64,000 nt of DNA from contig NZ_JALPQG010000005.1 of the NCBI RefSeq assembly GCF_023195695.1, positions 1-64,000 on the forward strand, given 5' to 3'. The DNA comes from Aliiroseovarius sp. S1339. GTDB lineage: Bacteria; Pseudomonadota; Alphaproteobacteria; Rhodobacterales; Rhodobacteraceae. Position 1 is the first letter of the stretch, and the number at the start of each line of letters is the position of its first letter. The notes under the pieces are model-generated. The model worked only from the letters and a program-made list of their open reading frames with translations. It was not told where the DNA came from and ran no database searches. The translations under genes were made by a program, and so were the position numbers. Positions 53,209 through 61,830 of this stretch are shown piece after piece.

Positions 53209-54965
53209 AAATCTTCGGTGTTACGGGTTGGAAAAACTCCGGCAAAACAGGGTTGATGGAACGACTGGTGGCCCATTTCACCGCGAAAGGCCTGCGTGTC
53301 TCAACCCTGAAACACACCCATCACGGCGTCGATCTGGAACGACCCGGCACCGACACCCACCGTCACCGCGAGGCAGGCGCACAAGAGGTGGTGTTGGCTT
53401 CGGCCGCCCGCGTTTCAATCCTGCACGAGCTGCGCGACACGGACGAGCCGCGCTTGGCCGAACTGATCGCCCGCCTGACGCCCTGTGATCTGGTGCTGGT
53501 CGAAGGTTTCAAGAACGCGCCCCATCCGAAAATCGAAGCGCACCGTGCCGCTACGGGCGAAACTTTGTTGGCCCCCAAGAACGACACCATTCGCGCGGTG
53601 GCCAGCGATGTTCCCCTTCCCGATCTCGACCTGCCTATCTTTGATCTCGATGACACCCCAGCCATCGCGGCCTTCATTGAAACCGCCACCGGCATGGCCC
53701 CACGCTCAATACCCAAACTGGCGAATGACTGTTTCGCCCTGCCCCCCGGTGTCAACTGGACCCCGGTTGACAAGGCGCTGGCCACGCTGCGCGATCGCCT
53801 GCAACCCGTCGCAGGTACCGAAACCGTTCCGGTCGGGCAGGCCCGCGGTCGCGTCTTGGCTGCTGACCATATGGCCATCCGCTCCAACCCACCCGGCGCG
53901 AATGCGGCGGTTGATGGGTATGCTTTCGCCTTCGCTGGCCTTCCCGCAGGCGACGTGGTGCACATGCCCCTTGTCGATGGCCGCGCCGCCGCAGGCGCTC
54001 CTTTTGCGGAGACCGTTCCGATGGGCCAAGCAATCCGCATCCTGACAGGCGCTCTTCTACCCAACGGGGTCGATACGGTGGTCATGCAAGAAGACGTGCA
54101 AGTGAATGACGGCACCCTCAGCTTCCCCGCAGGCGTCAAACCCGGCGCAAACGCCCGCGCAGCTGGCGAGGACGTGGCAGCAGGCAAACTAGCTTTGCCC
54201 GCTGGCCAAAAAATGCGGGCGCCGGACGTGGCGCTTCTGTCGGCCCTCGGCCTTTCCAACGCAAAAGTGCACACCCGCTTGCGCGTCGGCGTGCTGTCCA
54301 CCGGCGACGAATTGGCTGAACCCGGCACGACAATGGATATTGCCCGCACCTACGACGCCAACCGTCCGATGCTGCTGTCTCTGGTGGAAGGGTGGGGCTA
54401 TGCACCGGTCGATCTGGGCCATGTGACCGATGACCGGGACATCCTGCATCAAGCCCTCAACGATGCCGCAACAAAAGCGGACGTGATCCTGACGTCCGGC
54501 GGCGCGTCTGCTGGTGACGAAGACCATGTCTCAGCACTCTTGGGCGAAACCGGATCGCTGCACCATTGGCGCATCGCGATCAAACCCGGCCGCCCCCTTG
54601 CCCTTGCACAATGGAACGGCACACCCGTCTTCGGTCTGCCCGGCAACCCCGTCGCCGCCCTGATCACCACACTGATCTTCGCGCGCCCCGCATTCTCGGT
54701 GTTGGCCGGAGGCAACTGGCTGGAACCACAATCCTTCCTGCTTCCTGCCGCTTTCTCCAAGACCAAAAAGTCTGGCCGACGTGAATACCTGCGCGCCCGC
54801 CTGAACGATGATGGACATGTCGAGGCTTTCAAATCCGAAGGCTCGGGCCGTATCTCGGGTCTTGGCTGGGCCACCGGGTTGGTAGAACTGCCCGATGAGG
54901 CAGCCGAAATCACACCGGGAACAATGGTGCGCTTCCTACCCTATTCGGGGTTCGGCATAACCTGA
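53205..54965 (+). CDS. Bifunctional MobB-MoeA molybdenum cofactor protein
   Basis: A 586-residue fusion. Residues 1-170 are MobB, the GTP-binding adaptor of the guanine-dinucleotide step (P-loop GWKNSGKTG at 8-16, THHGVDLERPGTDTHRHR). Residues about 185-586 are MoeA, which inserts molybdate into adenylylated molybdopterin (ANAAVDGYAFA, ILTGALLPNGVDTVVMQED, TSGGASAGDEDHV, GLPGNPVA). The ATG at 53205 overlaps the mobA stop. One reading frame spans the join, so the fusion is real unless there is a sequencing error. Confidence 0.94.
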   Translation: MKIFGVTGWKNSGKTGLMERLVAHFTAKGLRVSTLKHTHHGVDLERPGTDTHRHREAGAQEVVLASAARVSILHELRDTDEPRLAELIARLTPCDLVLVEGFKNAPHPKIEAHRAATGETLLAPKNDTIRAVASDVPLPDLDLPIFDLDDTPAIAAFIETATGMAPRSIPKLANDCFALPPGVNWTPVDKALATLRDRLQPVAGTETVPVGQARGRVLAADHMAIRSNPPGANAAVDGYAFAFAGLPAGDVVHMPLVDGRAAAGAPFAETVPMGQAIRILTGALLPNGVDTVVMQEDVQVNDGTLSFPAGVKPGANARAAGEDVAAGKLALPAGQKMRAPDVALLSALGLSNAKVHTRLRVGVLSTGDELAEPGTTMDIARTYDANRPMLLSLVEGWGYAPVDLGHVTDDRDILHQALNDAATKADVILTSGGASAGDEDHVSALLGETGSLHHWRIAIKPGRPLALAQWNGTPVFGLPGNPVAALITTLIFARPAFSVLAGGNWLEPQSFLLPAAFSKTKKSGRREYLRARLNDDGHVEAFKSEGSGRISGLGWATGLVELPDEAAEITPGTMVRFLPYSGFGIT

Positions 54966-54971
54966 CTCACC

Positions 54972-55031
54972 GCTTCTTCTGGCTCGAAATATCCTGGGGT
55001 GAATGCGCAAAGCGCAGAGGGGCAACGCCCC
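54972..55031. repeat. Intergenic palindromic element between moeA and smpB
   Basis: A 60-base convergent spacer with two adjacent hairpins: GCGC-AAA-GCGC at 55005-55015 and GGGGC-AAC-GCCCC at 55019-55031. They follow a segment containing ctcgaaatatcctgggg. From memory, very similar segments recur between genes in many roseobacter genomes, so this may be one copy of a REP-like element. No second copy was seen in the window. It may also end the moeA and smpB transcripts. Confidence 0.45.
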
Positions 55032-55508
55032 CTAGTCCCCGTGCCGCAAAAGCCGCTGCTTCTGTCGACCCCAATCACGCTTAGCCTCGGTTGCCCGCTT
55101 ATCATGGGCCTTCTTGCCTTTGGCGATACCGATCTTGAGCTTCACCAGACCCTTGTGATTAAAATACATGACCAGCGGCACAAGAGTCATGCCCTTGCGT
55201 TGCGTCGCATTCCACATCTTGGCAATCTCGCGCTTGGACGCCAGCAGTTTTCGCCTACGCCGTTCCTGATGGCCCCACGTGATCGCCTGCTTGTACGGCG
55301 CGATATATCCGTTGGTCAGGAAAAGCTCGCCGTCATCGACCTCTGCATAGCTTTCGGCGATATTGGCACCGCCTTGCCGCAAAGATTTAACCTCGGACCC
55401 CATCAGAATGATGCCGCATTCGATATCTTCTTCGATCGCGTAATCGTACCGCGCGCGCCGATTGTCGGCGATCACTTTATAGTTGGGGTCGTCGTTCGTT
55501 TTGGCCAT
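55032..55508 (-). CDS. smpB: SsrA-binding protein SmpB
   Basis: A 158-residue tmRNA partner for ribosome rescue. Conserved blocks: [48 protein letters not shown] and the basic tail [23 protein letters not shown] at 55508 gives the standard family start; the frame to 55559 is an unsupported extension. It follows dapA on the same strand. No tmRNA gene was recognised nearby. Confidence 0.96.
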   Translation of the reverse strand: MAKTNDDPNYKVIADNRRARYDYAIEEDIECGIILMGSEVKSLRQGGANIAESYAEVDDGELFLTNGYIAPYKQAITWGHQERRRRKLLASKREIAKMWNATQRKGMTLVPLVMYFNHKGLVKLKIGIAKGKKAHDKRATEAKRDWGRQKQRLLRHGD

Positions 55509-55584
55509 AACGCGGATGTAGGCGTTCGTTTGAGCGCTGTCCAGCCCGGCCATCCGCAATTCGCAGACGACCGGGCTGTTTTGA

Positions 55585-56457
55585 TCAGTTCAGCAAACCT
55601 GCATGGCGCAGGGCATCGTCGATTTGTGCCTTGGTGCCATCCGTCACCTCAACCATTGGCAGGCGCAGTTCGCCATCACAAAGGCCCAACCGCGACATCG
55701 CGTATTTCGCCCCGGCCACGCCGGGTTCAAGGAAGATCGCACGGTGCAGCGGCATCACCTTATCCGACAGTTCAAGCGCCTTGGCGAAATCTCCCGCAAG
55801 GGTGGCTTCCTGTATCTGGCTGCACAGCTTCGATGCCACGTTTGCGGTGACAGAAATGCAGCCAACGCCGCCCATGGCGTTATAACCAACCGCTGCCGGG
55901 TCTTCGGCGCAAAGTTGGATGAAATCCTTGCCGCAGGTCATGCGTTGCATCGCGATACGTCCAGGATCGGCAGACGAATCCTTCACGCCCACGATCATAT
56001 CCAGCTTGGCCAACTCGCCCATCGTATCAGGCGACATATCCACGACCGAGCGGGGCGGGATGTTGTAGATGATGATTGGGATGCCAACCTCGGCCACCGC
56101 TGCGAAATGCGCGATCAGACCGCTTTGCGTTGGCTTGTTGTAATAAGGTGTAACAACCAGAGCTGCGTCAGCGCCGACCGCCTTGGCGTGCCTGACCAGA
56201 CGCAGGCTTTCGGCGGTGCTGTTTGACCCAGCCCCGGCGATCACCGGCACCCGGCCCGCAACGGCGGATACGACAGCCTCAACCACCTGTTCATGTTCTT
56301 TGTGGCTCAGCGTCGGGCTTTCGCCGGTCGTGCCCACCGGCACCAGCCCATGCGACCCTTCTGCGATGTGCCATTCGACCAAACGTTTGAGCGTGTCGAA
56401 ATCCACTGCGCCGTCCTTGAACGGCGTGACCAGGGCAGGAAGAGATCCTTTGAACAT
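55585..56457 (-). CDS. dapA: 4-hydroxy-tetrahydrodipicolinate synthase
   Basis: A 290-residue aldolase that condenses pyruvate with aspartate semialdehyde for lysine and diaminopimelate. Motifs: [10 protein letters not shown] start, [15 protein letters not shown] near 41-55, catalytic Tyr131 ([10 protein letters not shown]) and Schiff-base Lys159 (IVGVKDSS). ATG at 56457 follows ggag by six bases. Divergent from the lytic transglycosylase, so both face a peptidoglycan theme. Confidence 0.95.
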   Translation of the reverse strand: MFKGSLPALVTPFKDGAVDFDTLKRLVEWHIAEGSHGLVPVGTTGESPTLSHKEHEQVVEAVVSAVAGRVPVIAGAGSNSTAESLRLVRHAKAVGADAALVVTPYYNKPTQSGLIAHFAAVAEVGIPIIIYNIPPRSVVDMSPDTMGELAKLDMIVGVKDSSADPGRIAMQRMTCGKDFIQLCAEDPAAVGYNAMGGVGCISVTANVASKLCSQIQEATLAGDFAKALELSDKVMPLHRAIFLEPGVAGAKYAMSRLGLCDGELRLPMVEVTDGTKAQIDDALRHAGLLN

Positions 56458-56597
56458 GACACGCTCCAATTTTGTGTTTTCAGGTTACTGCGGCCGATAA
56501 TGAATCGCGACCCCAAACGCGGCGGAAACTAGCCGGGTTCAGCACAAATGCCAAGTTTGTGTGTTGCGTATCGCGCATGCATAACTAGTTTTTCCGA
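56458..56597. promoter_or_regulatory. Divergent dapA / lytic transglycosylase promoter region
   Basis: A 140-base spacer. It holds an inverted repeat CACAAA (56543-56548) and TTTGTG (56556-56561) seven bases apart, 37 bases before the transglycosylase start. Operator-like in size, but with short arms it may be fortuitous. Confidence 0.35.
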
Positions 56598-58559
56598 ATG
56601 AGCAGAATTTTTAAACACATTCTTGGGGTCTTATCCCTGTCGTTGGCACCCTTTGTCGTCACACCGTCAAGCGCTGGCGCACAAGACGCTGGCGCGGTTT
56701 CCGCTTTAAAACAGGCGGTTACCCAAGCCCGAGCCAACAATTGGTCGGAAGCGATGTCCGACGCCCAGTCCGGCGGCCCGTTGGTGCGCGACATACTGGA
56801 ATGGCATCGGTTGCGCCGGGGCGAAGGCAGTTTTGAAGACAGCCGCGCTTTTCTGGCCAAACATCCCGACTGGCCGGGACTGAAATATCTGCGCAAGCAG
56901 TCCGAGGAAACGATTCCGCACCTTTATGATCCGCAGAAGGTGCTCGCGTTCTTCAAGCCGCAACCCCCACAGACCGGCAGGGGCGCTTTGCGTTTGGCCG
57001 AAGCTCTGACCGCAACCGAGGCGGGCGAGGAAGCCCGTGCTCAGATCATTCTGGCTTGGTCGACGCTGTCGCTGGACGAAGATGAACATGACGCCTTTAT
57101 CGCCCGCTTTGGCGACACACTGAAACCGTATCACTGGGAACGTCTCGACACGCTATTGTGGCGTGGCGACACCGCCGAGGCCACGCGCATGCTGCCGTTG
57201 GTTGGGAAAGATCAGCAGGCGCTGGCTAAAGCTCGCCTGGCGTTGCGCAAAAAGAAAGACGGCGTGGACGCGTTGATTTCTGCCGTTCCAGCCGCGTTGG
57301 CCGATGATCCGGGGCTGGCTTACGAAAGGTTCCTTTGGCGAGCGACCAAAGGGCGCAATCAGGATGCTATCGACCTGATATTGTCACGCTCGGACAGTGC
57401 CATGAAGCTTGGACAGCCGCAGCGTTGGGCCAGTTGGCGCAGGGTGCTGGCGCGTTGGTCAATGCGCGAAGGCAAAGATCAGCAAGCCTATCAACTGGCG
57501 TCCTTTCACCACTTGTCGGGTGGATCGGATCAGAACGACCTTGAATGGCTCGCGGGCTACGTGGCGTTGCGCAAGCTAAACGACCCCGTCACCGCGCTTG
57601 AACATTTTCAGACCTTCCGGCTGGGCGTTGATACCCCCATCAGCATGGGCCGCGCAGGCTATTGGCTGGGTCGCGCGCATGAGGCAGCGGGCGATGCAGT
57701 CGCAGCCAAGGCATCGTATGAACTCGGCGGTGAGTATCAAACCAGCTTTTATGGCCTTCTTGCGGCTGAAAAGGCCGGCATCCCGATGGATCCTACTCTG
57801 ACCGGGATCGAACCTTTCCCGCCCTTCAAGCAGGCCGGGTTTTGGGGCGGATCGGTGATGGAGGCCGCCCGCCTGCTGCAAGCCGCTGGCGAAGGTTATT
57901 GGGCCGAGCGCTTCGCGGTGCATCTGGCCGAAAGCCTGACGCGCGAAGAAATCGGTCAGTTGGGCGCGTGGGCCGAAAGTGTGGATGAGCCGCATTTACA
58001 GGTGATGATCGCCAAACAAGCCGCCCGCGTCGGCCTGACGATCCCGCGCCCGTATTACCCTACGCCGGACATTGGCCGGGGCAACAAAACCGTGCCCCGC
58101 GCCCTTGAACTAGCTATCGCGCGACGTGAAAGCGAATTTGATCCAAGCGTTATGTCGGGCGTCGGCGCACGCGGTCTGATGCAACTCATGCCCGGCACAG
58201 CTTCGGACATGGCGAAGCGCGTTGGCCTGCCGTATTCCAAATCGCGCCTGATCACCGATCCAGCTTACAACACCCGTTTGGGATCAGAATATCTTGCAAA
58301 ACTGATCGAGGATTTCGGTATGAATCCCGTGCTTGTTGCTGCCGCTTATAACGCGGGGCCAACGCGCGCCGTTCGTTGGTCAAAACAGTTGGGCGATGTG
58401 CGGGCAAGTTCCACTGACATTGTCGACTGGATCGAACACATCCCATTTCGTGAAACCCGGAATTACGTCATGCGGGTTGCCGAAAGCCTGCCGGTTTATC
58501 GCGCGCGCTTGACTGGCAAGACCGAGCCCTTGTCGCTGTCGACAGAGCTTAAGAACTAG
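56598..58559 (+). CDS. Soluble-type lytic murein transglycosylase (Slt family)
   Basis: A 653-residue exported enzyme. Signal peptide about 1-28 (ending SSAGAQ), a long superhelical alpha-solenoid (about 30-480), then the lysozyme-like SLT domain (about 495-630). The catalytic Glu511 lies in AIARRESEFDPS; SGVGARGLMQLMPGTA and VAAAYNAGPTRAVRW follow. It cleaves peptidoglycan to 1,6-anhydromuropeptides. Its 3' end overlaps the EamA gene by 11 bases. Confidence 0.93.
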   Translation: MSRIFKHILGVLSLSLAPFVVTPSSAGAQDAGAVSALKQAVTQARANNWSEAMSDAQSGGPLVRDILEWHRLRRGEGSFEDSRAFLAKHPDWPGLKYLRKQSEETIPHLYDPQKVLAFFKPQPPQTGRGALRLAEALTATEAGEEARAQIILAWSTLSLDEDEHDAFIARFGDTLKPYHWERLDTLLWRGDTAEATRMLPLVGKDQQALAKARLALRKKKDGVDALISAVPAALADDPGLAYERFLWRATKGRNQDAIDLILSRSDSAMKLGQPQRWASWRRVLARWSMREGKDQQAYQLASFHHLSGGSDQNDLEWLAGYVALRKLNDPVTALEHFQTFRLGVDTPISMGRAGYWLGRAHEAAGDAVAAKASYELGGEYQTSFYGLLAAEKAGIPMDPTLTGIEPFPPFKQAGFWGGSVMEAARLLQAAGEGYWAERFAVHLAESLTREEIGQLGAWAESVDEPHLQVMIAKQAARVGLTIPRPYYPTPDIGRGNKTVPRALELAIARRESEFDPSVMSGVGARGLMQLMPGTASDMAKRVGLPYSKSRLITDPAYNTRLGSEYLAKLIEDFGMNPVLVAAAYNAGPTRAVRWSKQLGDVRASSTDIVDWIEHIPFRETRNYVMRVAESLPVYRARLTGKTEPLSLSTELKN

Positions 58560-59421
58560 GTCTTGTCGCCCGGCGACTGCGCAGCAGGGTGAAGATGCCC
58601 GCCCCGACCACGATCGCGGCACCGATGATCACGTTGGTGCGAAGTTCCTCGCCAAACAGAGACACGCCAAGGATAGCGACAAAGACCAGTTGAAGATAGG
58701 CGAAGGGTTGCACGACGCTGGCTTCGGCGAACTCGTAACATTTGATCAGCAACCAATGACCCAGAACGCCGGTCACACACAAAAGCGCCATCCAACCCCA
58801 ATCTGGCGCGATCATCGGTTCCCAGAAAGAAACCCCGATTGCGGTCATAACCACGGCGCCGACAATGCCCGTCCAGAAAAAGCTGGTTTGCGTGCTGTCC
58901 GTTTTTGCGGCCAAGCGGGTGAGCAGCCCGTAAAGCGCAAACATCAACGCACCGACCAACGGCACAATCGCTTCAGGCGCAAAAACTCCGAAGCCCGGCT
59001 GTAAGATCACAAGGATACCGGCGAACCCGACGCCAATGGCTGCCCAGCGTCGCCAGCCTACTTTTTCACCCAATACTGGGCCAGAGAAAGCGGCGACCAG
59101 CAGCGGATAGCAGGCAAAAATCGCGTGGCTTTCCACCAACCCCAGCAGAACGAAGGACAACACGGTGACGCAGATCTCCAACGCCAGCAGTGCGCCGCGG
59201 AATATCTGCAAATAAGGCCGCGCGGGGTGCAAAGCTTGGCGCAGCCCACCGTTATGTCGGGTCAGCCAGATGACGAACGCTGCAAAGAACCAATAGCGGA
59301 TCATCACGACCATCCAAACGCTGTAGGCCCCGGCGAGGTGGCGCGATATCCCATCCTGCATTGCAAAAACGAAGGTCGCCCCAACCATAAGCCAGATGCC
59401 CGCGCGGGTGTTTTGGTCCAT
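58549..59421 (-). CDS. DMT (EamA) family transporter
   Basis: A 290-residue membrane protein with ten predicted helices in two five-helix EamA halves; the first half ends around VGFAGILVILQPG and the second around GAAIVVGAGIFTLLRSR. Substrate unknown (family members move amino acids, nucleosides, SAM or other metabolites). It lies 11 bases downstream of mnmD on the same strand. Confidence 0.9.
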   Translation of the reverse strand: MDQNTRAGIWLMVGATFVFAMQDGISRHLAGAYSVWMVVMIRYWFFAAFVIWLTRHNGGLRQALHPARPYLQIFRGALLALEICVTVLSFVLLGLVESHAIFACYPLLVAAFSGPVLGEKVGWRRWAAIGVGFAGILVILQPGFGVFAPEAIVPLVGALMFALYGLLTRLAAKTDSTQTSFFWTGIVGAVVMTAIGVSFWEPMIAPDWGWMALLCVTGVLGHWLLIKCYEFAEASVVQPFAYLQLVFVAILGVSLFGEELRTNVIIGAAIVVGAGIFTLLRSRRATRPSS

Positions 59422-59432
59422 CTGGTGTCTCC

Positions 59433-60110
59433 TCAGGGGCGCATGGTGCCGCGGCTCATGTGCCGTTTACGCCCATATCCCGGCGACCGTTCCACGGCAA
59501 AGCCCGCCGCGTCTAGGGCCCGGCGCACGAAACCTGCGGCGGTATATGTCGCAAACGTGCCATTGGGAGTGGTGTGGGCGCCGACCTGCATCATCAGATC
59601 ATCGCCCCACAGTTCCGGGTTCTTTGCAGGCGAGAACCCGTCCAGAAACCACGCATCAGCCTTGCCATCCCATGTGGTCATGGTTTGCCGCGCGTCGCCT
59701 TCGATAACCTCGACCGCAAAACCGCCAACGTCAAACGACCGCGCGTCGGCCGCCCATGCCGACAGAAAGGGTGCGGCAACCGACTGCGCTTCGGGAAACG
59801 CGTTCAAAGCCTTGGCGATGTCATCTGCTGCCATCGGAAAGGCCTCGAACGAGGTAAACCGCACACCAGCAGGCGATCCGGCATCGCGCCACGAAAGATA
59901 GGTCGCCAGCATGTTCAACCCGGTGCCAAAGCCAAGCTCGGCCACATGAAACCCCGGTGCAAACCGCACGGGAAGGTCGTTTCCGCTGAGAAACACATGC
60001 CGCGTTTCCGCCAGACCGTCATCAAGTGAGAAATAGGGGTCGTCAAACTGCGTTGCCACCGGCACGCCGCCCTCTTTCCACGCGATGTTTGCAATCTGGC
60101 TCTTCGTCAT
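59433..60110 (-). CDS. mnmD: tRNA 5-methylaminomethyl-2-thiouridine methyltransferase MnmD
   Basis: A 225-residue stand-alone MnmD, equal to the N-terminal half of E. coli MnmC. Family features: DDPYFSLDDGLAETRHVFLSGN near 22-43, the SAM motif VAELGFGTGLNMLATY near 56-71, FEAFPM, and the catalytic GDARQTM...DAWFLDGFSPAKNPELW block. It completes mnm5s2U at the tRNA wobble base. ATG at 60110 is used. A FAD oxidoreductase resembling the other MnmC half is divergently encoded next door. Confidence 0.9.
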   Translation of the reverse strand: MTKSQIANIAWKEGGVPVATQFDDPYFSLDDGLAETRHVFLSGNDLPVRFAPGFHVAELGFGTGLNMLATYLSWRDAGSPAGVRFTSFEAFPMAADDIAKALNAFPEAQSVAAPFLSAWAADARSFDVGGFAVEVIEGDARQTMTTWDGKADAWFLDGFSPAKNPELWGDDLMMQVGAHTTPNGTFATYTAAGFVRRALDAAGFAVERSPGYGRKRHMSRGTMRP

Positions 60111-60164
60111 GACATGCCCTAGAACTCCACTCGACGCGCGCGACCATGAAGAAGGACCGATGTT

Positions 60165-61205
60165 TTGGCAATCGTGGATGTGACCATCTATGGCGCAGGT
60201 ATTTTCGGCCTTTCGGTGGCGTGGAGCTGCGTGAAGCGTGGCGCGAAGGTGCGTGTGATTGACCCTTATGGCGTCGGGGCCGGGTCGTCCGGTGGCTTGG
60301 TCGGCGCGCTGGCCCCGCATGTGCCGGAGCACTGGAACGCCAAGAAAGCCTTTCAGTTCGACAGCCTGATCATGGCGGAAGATTATTGGAGGGAGGTCGA
60401 AGCCGCCTCGGGCCTGTCATCCGGATATGGCCGCACGGGACGCCTGCAACCCGTAGCCGATGAACGCCTGCTGACCCTAGCCCGCGAGCGAAAGGACGAG
60501 GCCGCCACCCTTTGGCAGGGCAAGGCCGTGTGGGACGTTCGACCAGTCGCCGACTTCCCCGGCTGGGCACCTGACAGCGCAACGGGATATGTCATTCACG
60601 ACACCCTGACCGCGCGGATGAACCCTCGTCGCGCCGCGAAAGCCTTGGCCGGTGCGGTTCAAGCCAAAGGGGGAGAGGTCGTGCAAGAGGCACAGGAAGA
60701 AGGGCGCGTCGTCTGGGCCACCGGTTGGCGGGGGCTAGAGGCATTGTCACAAGAACTTGGCAAACCCGTCGGCAACGGCGTGAAAGGGCAAAGTGCCATG
60801 CTACGTCATGACGCCACCGATCTGCCGCAGCTGTTCGCAGATGCCCTGCACATCATCCCCCACACAGATGGCACCGTCGCCATTGGCTCCACCAGCGAGC
60901 GTGAATTTGACGACCCGACCAGCTGTGATGATGCGTTGGAGGACGTGATCACGCGTGCCCGCGTCGTGTGCCCTGCCATCAAGAACGCGCCCGTTATCGA
61001 ACGCTGGGCAGGCGTTCGCCCGCGTGCCAAAACCCGTGCACCGATGCTGGGGCACTACCCCGACAGACCAGACCATTTCATCGCCAATGGCGGGTTCAAA
61101 ATCGGGTTCGGCATGGGACCGAAGGTGGGCGAGGTTATGGCCGATCTGGTATTAGAAGGGTGCGACACAATCCCCGAGGATTTCAAAGTCGCGGCCAGCC
61201 TCTAG
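60165..61205 (+). CDS. FAD-dependent oxidoreductase, MnmC C-terminal-like (DAO family)
   Basis: A 346-residue DAO-fold enzyme. FAD motif VTIYGAGIFGLSVAW (GxGxxG) is at residues 6-20, SSGGLVGALAPHVPEHWN follows, and the C-terminal FAD segment is RAKTRAPMLGHYPDR...NGGFKIGFGMGPKVG. Start TTG at 60165 is chosen because aagga lies eight bases upstream. Its place beside mnmD suggests it oxidises the carboxymethylaminomethyl group in the same tRNA modification (MnmC1 activity). A general amino-acid oxidase is the alternative. Confidence 0.82.
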   Translation: MAIVDVTIYGAGIFGLSVAWSCVKRGAKVRVIDPYGVGAGSSGGLVGALAPHVPEHWNAKKAFQFDSLIMAEDYWREVEAASGLSSGYGRTGRLQPVADERLLTLARERKDEAATLWQGKAVWDVRPVADFPGWAPDSATGYVIHDTLTARMNPRRAAKALAGAVQAKGGEVVQEAQEEGRVVWATGWRGLEALSQELGKPVGNGVKGQSAMLRHDATDLPQLFADALHIIPHTDGTVAIGSTSEREFDDPTSCDDALEDVITRARVVCPAIKNAPVIERWAGVRPRAKTRAPMLGHYPDRPDHFIANGGFKIGFGMGPKVGEVMADLVLEGCDTIPEDFKVAASL

Positions 61206-61747
61206 CCCTGATCCACCTCGGCGCGCAACTTCTCCATCAACGTCTGAAGCGCCGCCTCGTAGCGGTCATTGGTAAGACGCCCATCTGCATCAAATTCCCG
61301 ACTGCTGCCCGCCACGGCGATTTCGGGACCGATGATAAGGCGCGGTTGGAACGGCGTCATCGCAGACACCAACGAGGTTTGTGCGCGATCGCCGCCCGCC
61401 CGCCCCGCCGCCGCGGACATCACAGCGACCGGTTTGCCGTCCCAAGGATGAGGCTTCATGCGGCTGACCCAATCCAAGGCGTTCTTCAAAACTCCAGACA
61501 GCATCTTGTTGTATTCCGGGGTCGAAATGACGACCGCATCCGCAACCGCGATTTGCCCGGCCAATCGGATGACGCTTTCGGGTGCGCCATGCGCTGCCTC
61601 GTCATCCGCGTTGAAAAGGGGCAGGTCAAGATCGGCCTCGGTATAATCCGCGTCGCCATACAGGCGTGCGGCGTTTCGGATCAAAAACCGGTTCGTTGCG
61701 TCTTTACGCAGTGACCCGGACATGCCAAGCAAACGGTGTTTAGACAA
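61202..61747 (-). CDS. NAD(P)H-dependent FMN reductase
   Basis: A 181-residue flavodoxin-fold reductase. FMN-phosphate loop GMSGSLRKDATNRFL is near residues 8-22, STPEYNKMLSGVLKNALDWVSR near 75-96 and KPVAVMSAAAGRAGG near 105-119, as in the FMN_red/ChrR/YieF group. It may reduce quinones, chromate or azo compounds. The stop interlocks with the FAD oxidoreductase gene through CTAG. Confidence 0.9.
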   Translation of the reverse strand: MSKHRLLGMSGSLRKDATNRFLIRNAARLYGDADYTEADLDLPLFNADDEAAHGAPESVIRLAGQIAVADAVVISTPEYNKMLSGVLKNALDWVSRMKPHPWDGKPVAVMSAAAGRAGGDRAQTSLVSAMTPFQPRLIIGPEIAVAGSSREFDADGRLTNDRYEAALQTLMEKLRAEVDQG

Positions 61748-61830
61748 TTCAGCCTCCTGTTTCGCGTTCGCAAAAGTGCGGCGCGCAAACCGTCAGGTCA
61801 ACGGCTGAATGGGGAATAAGGGGCGCGATC

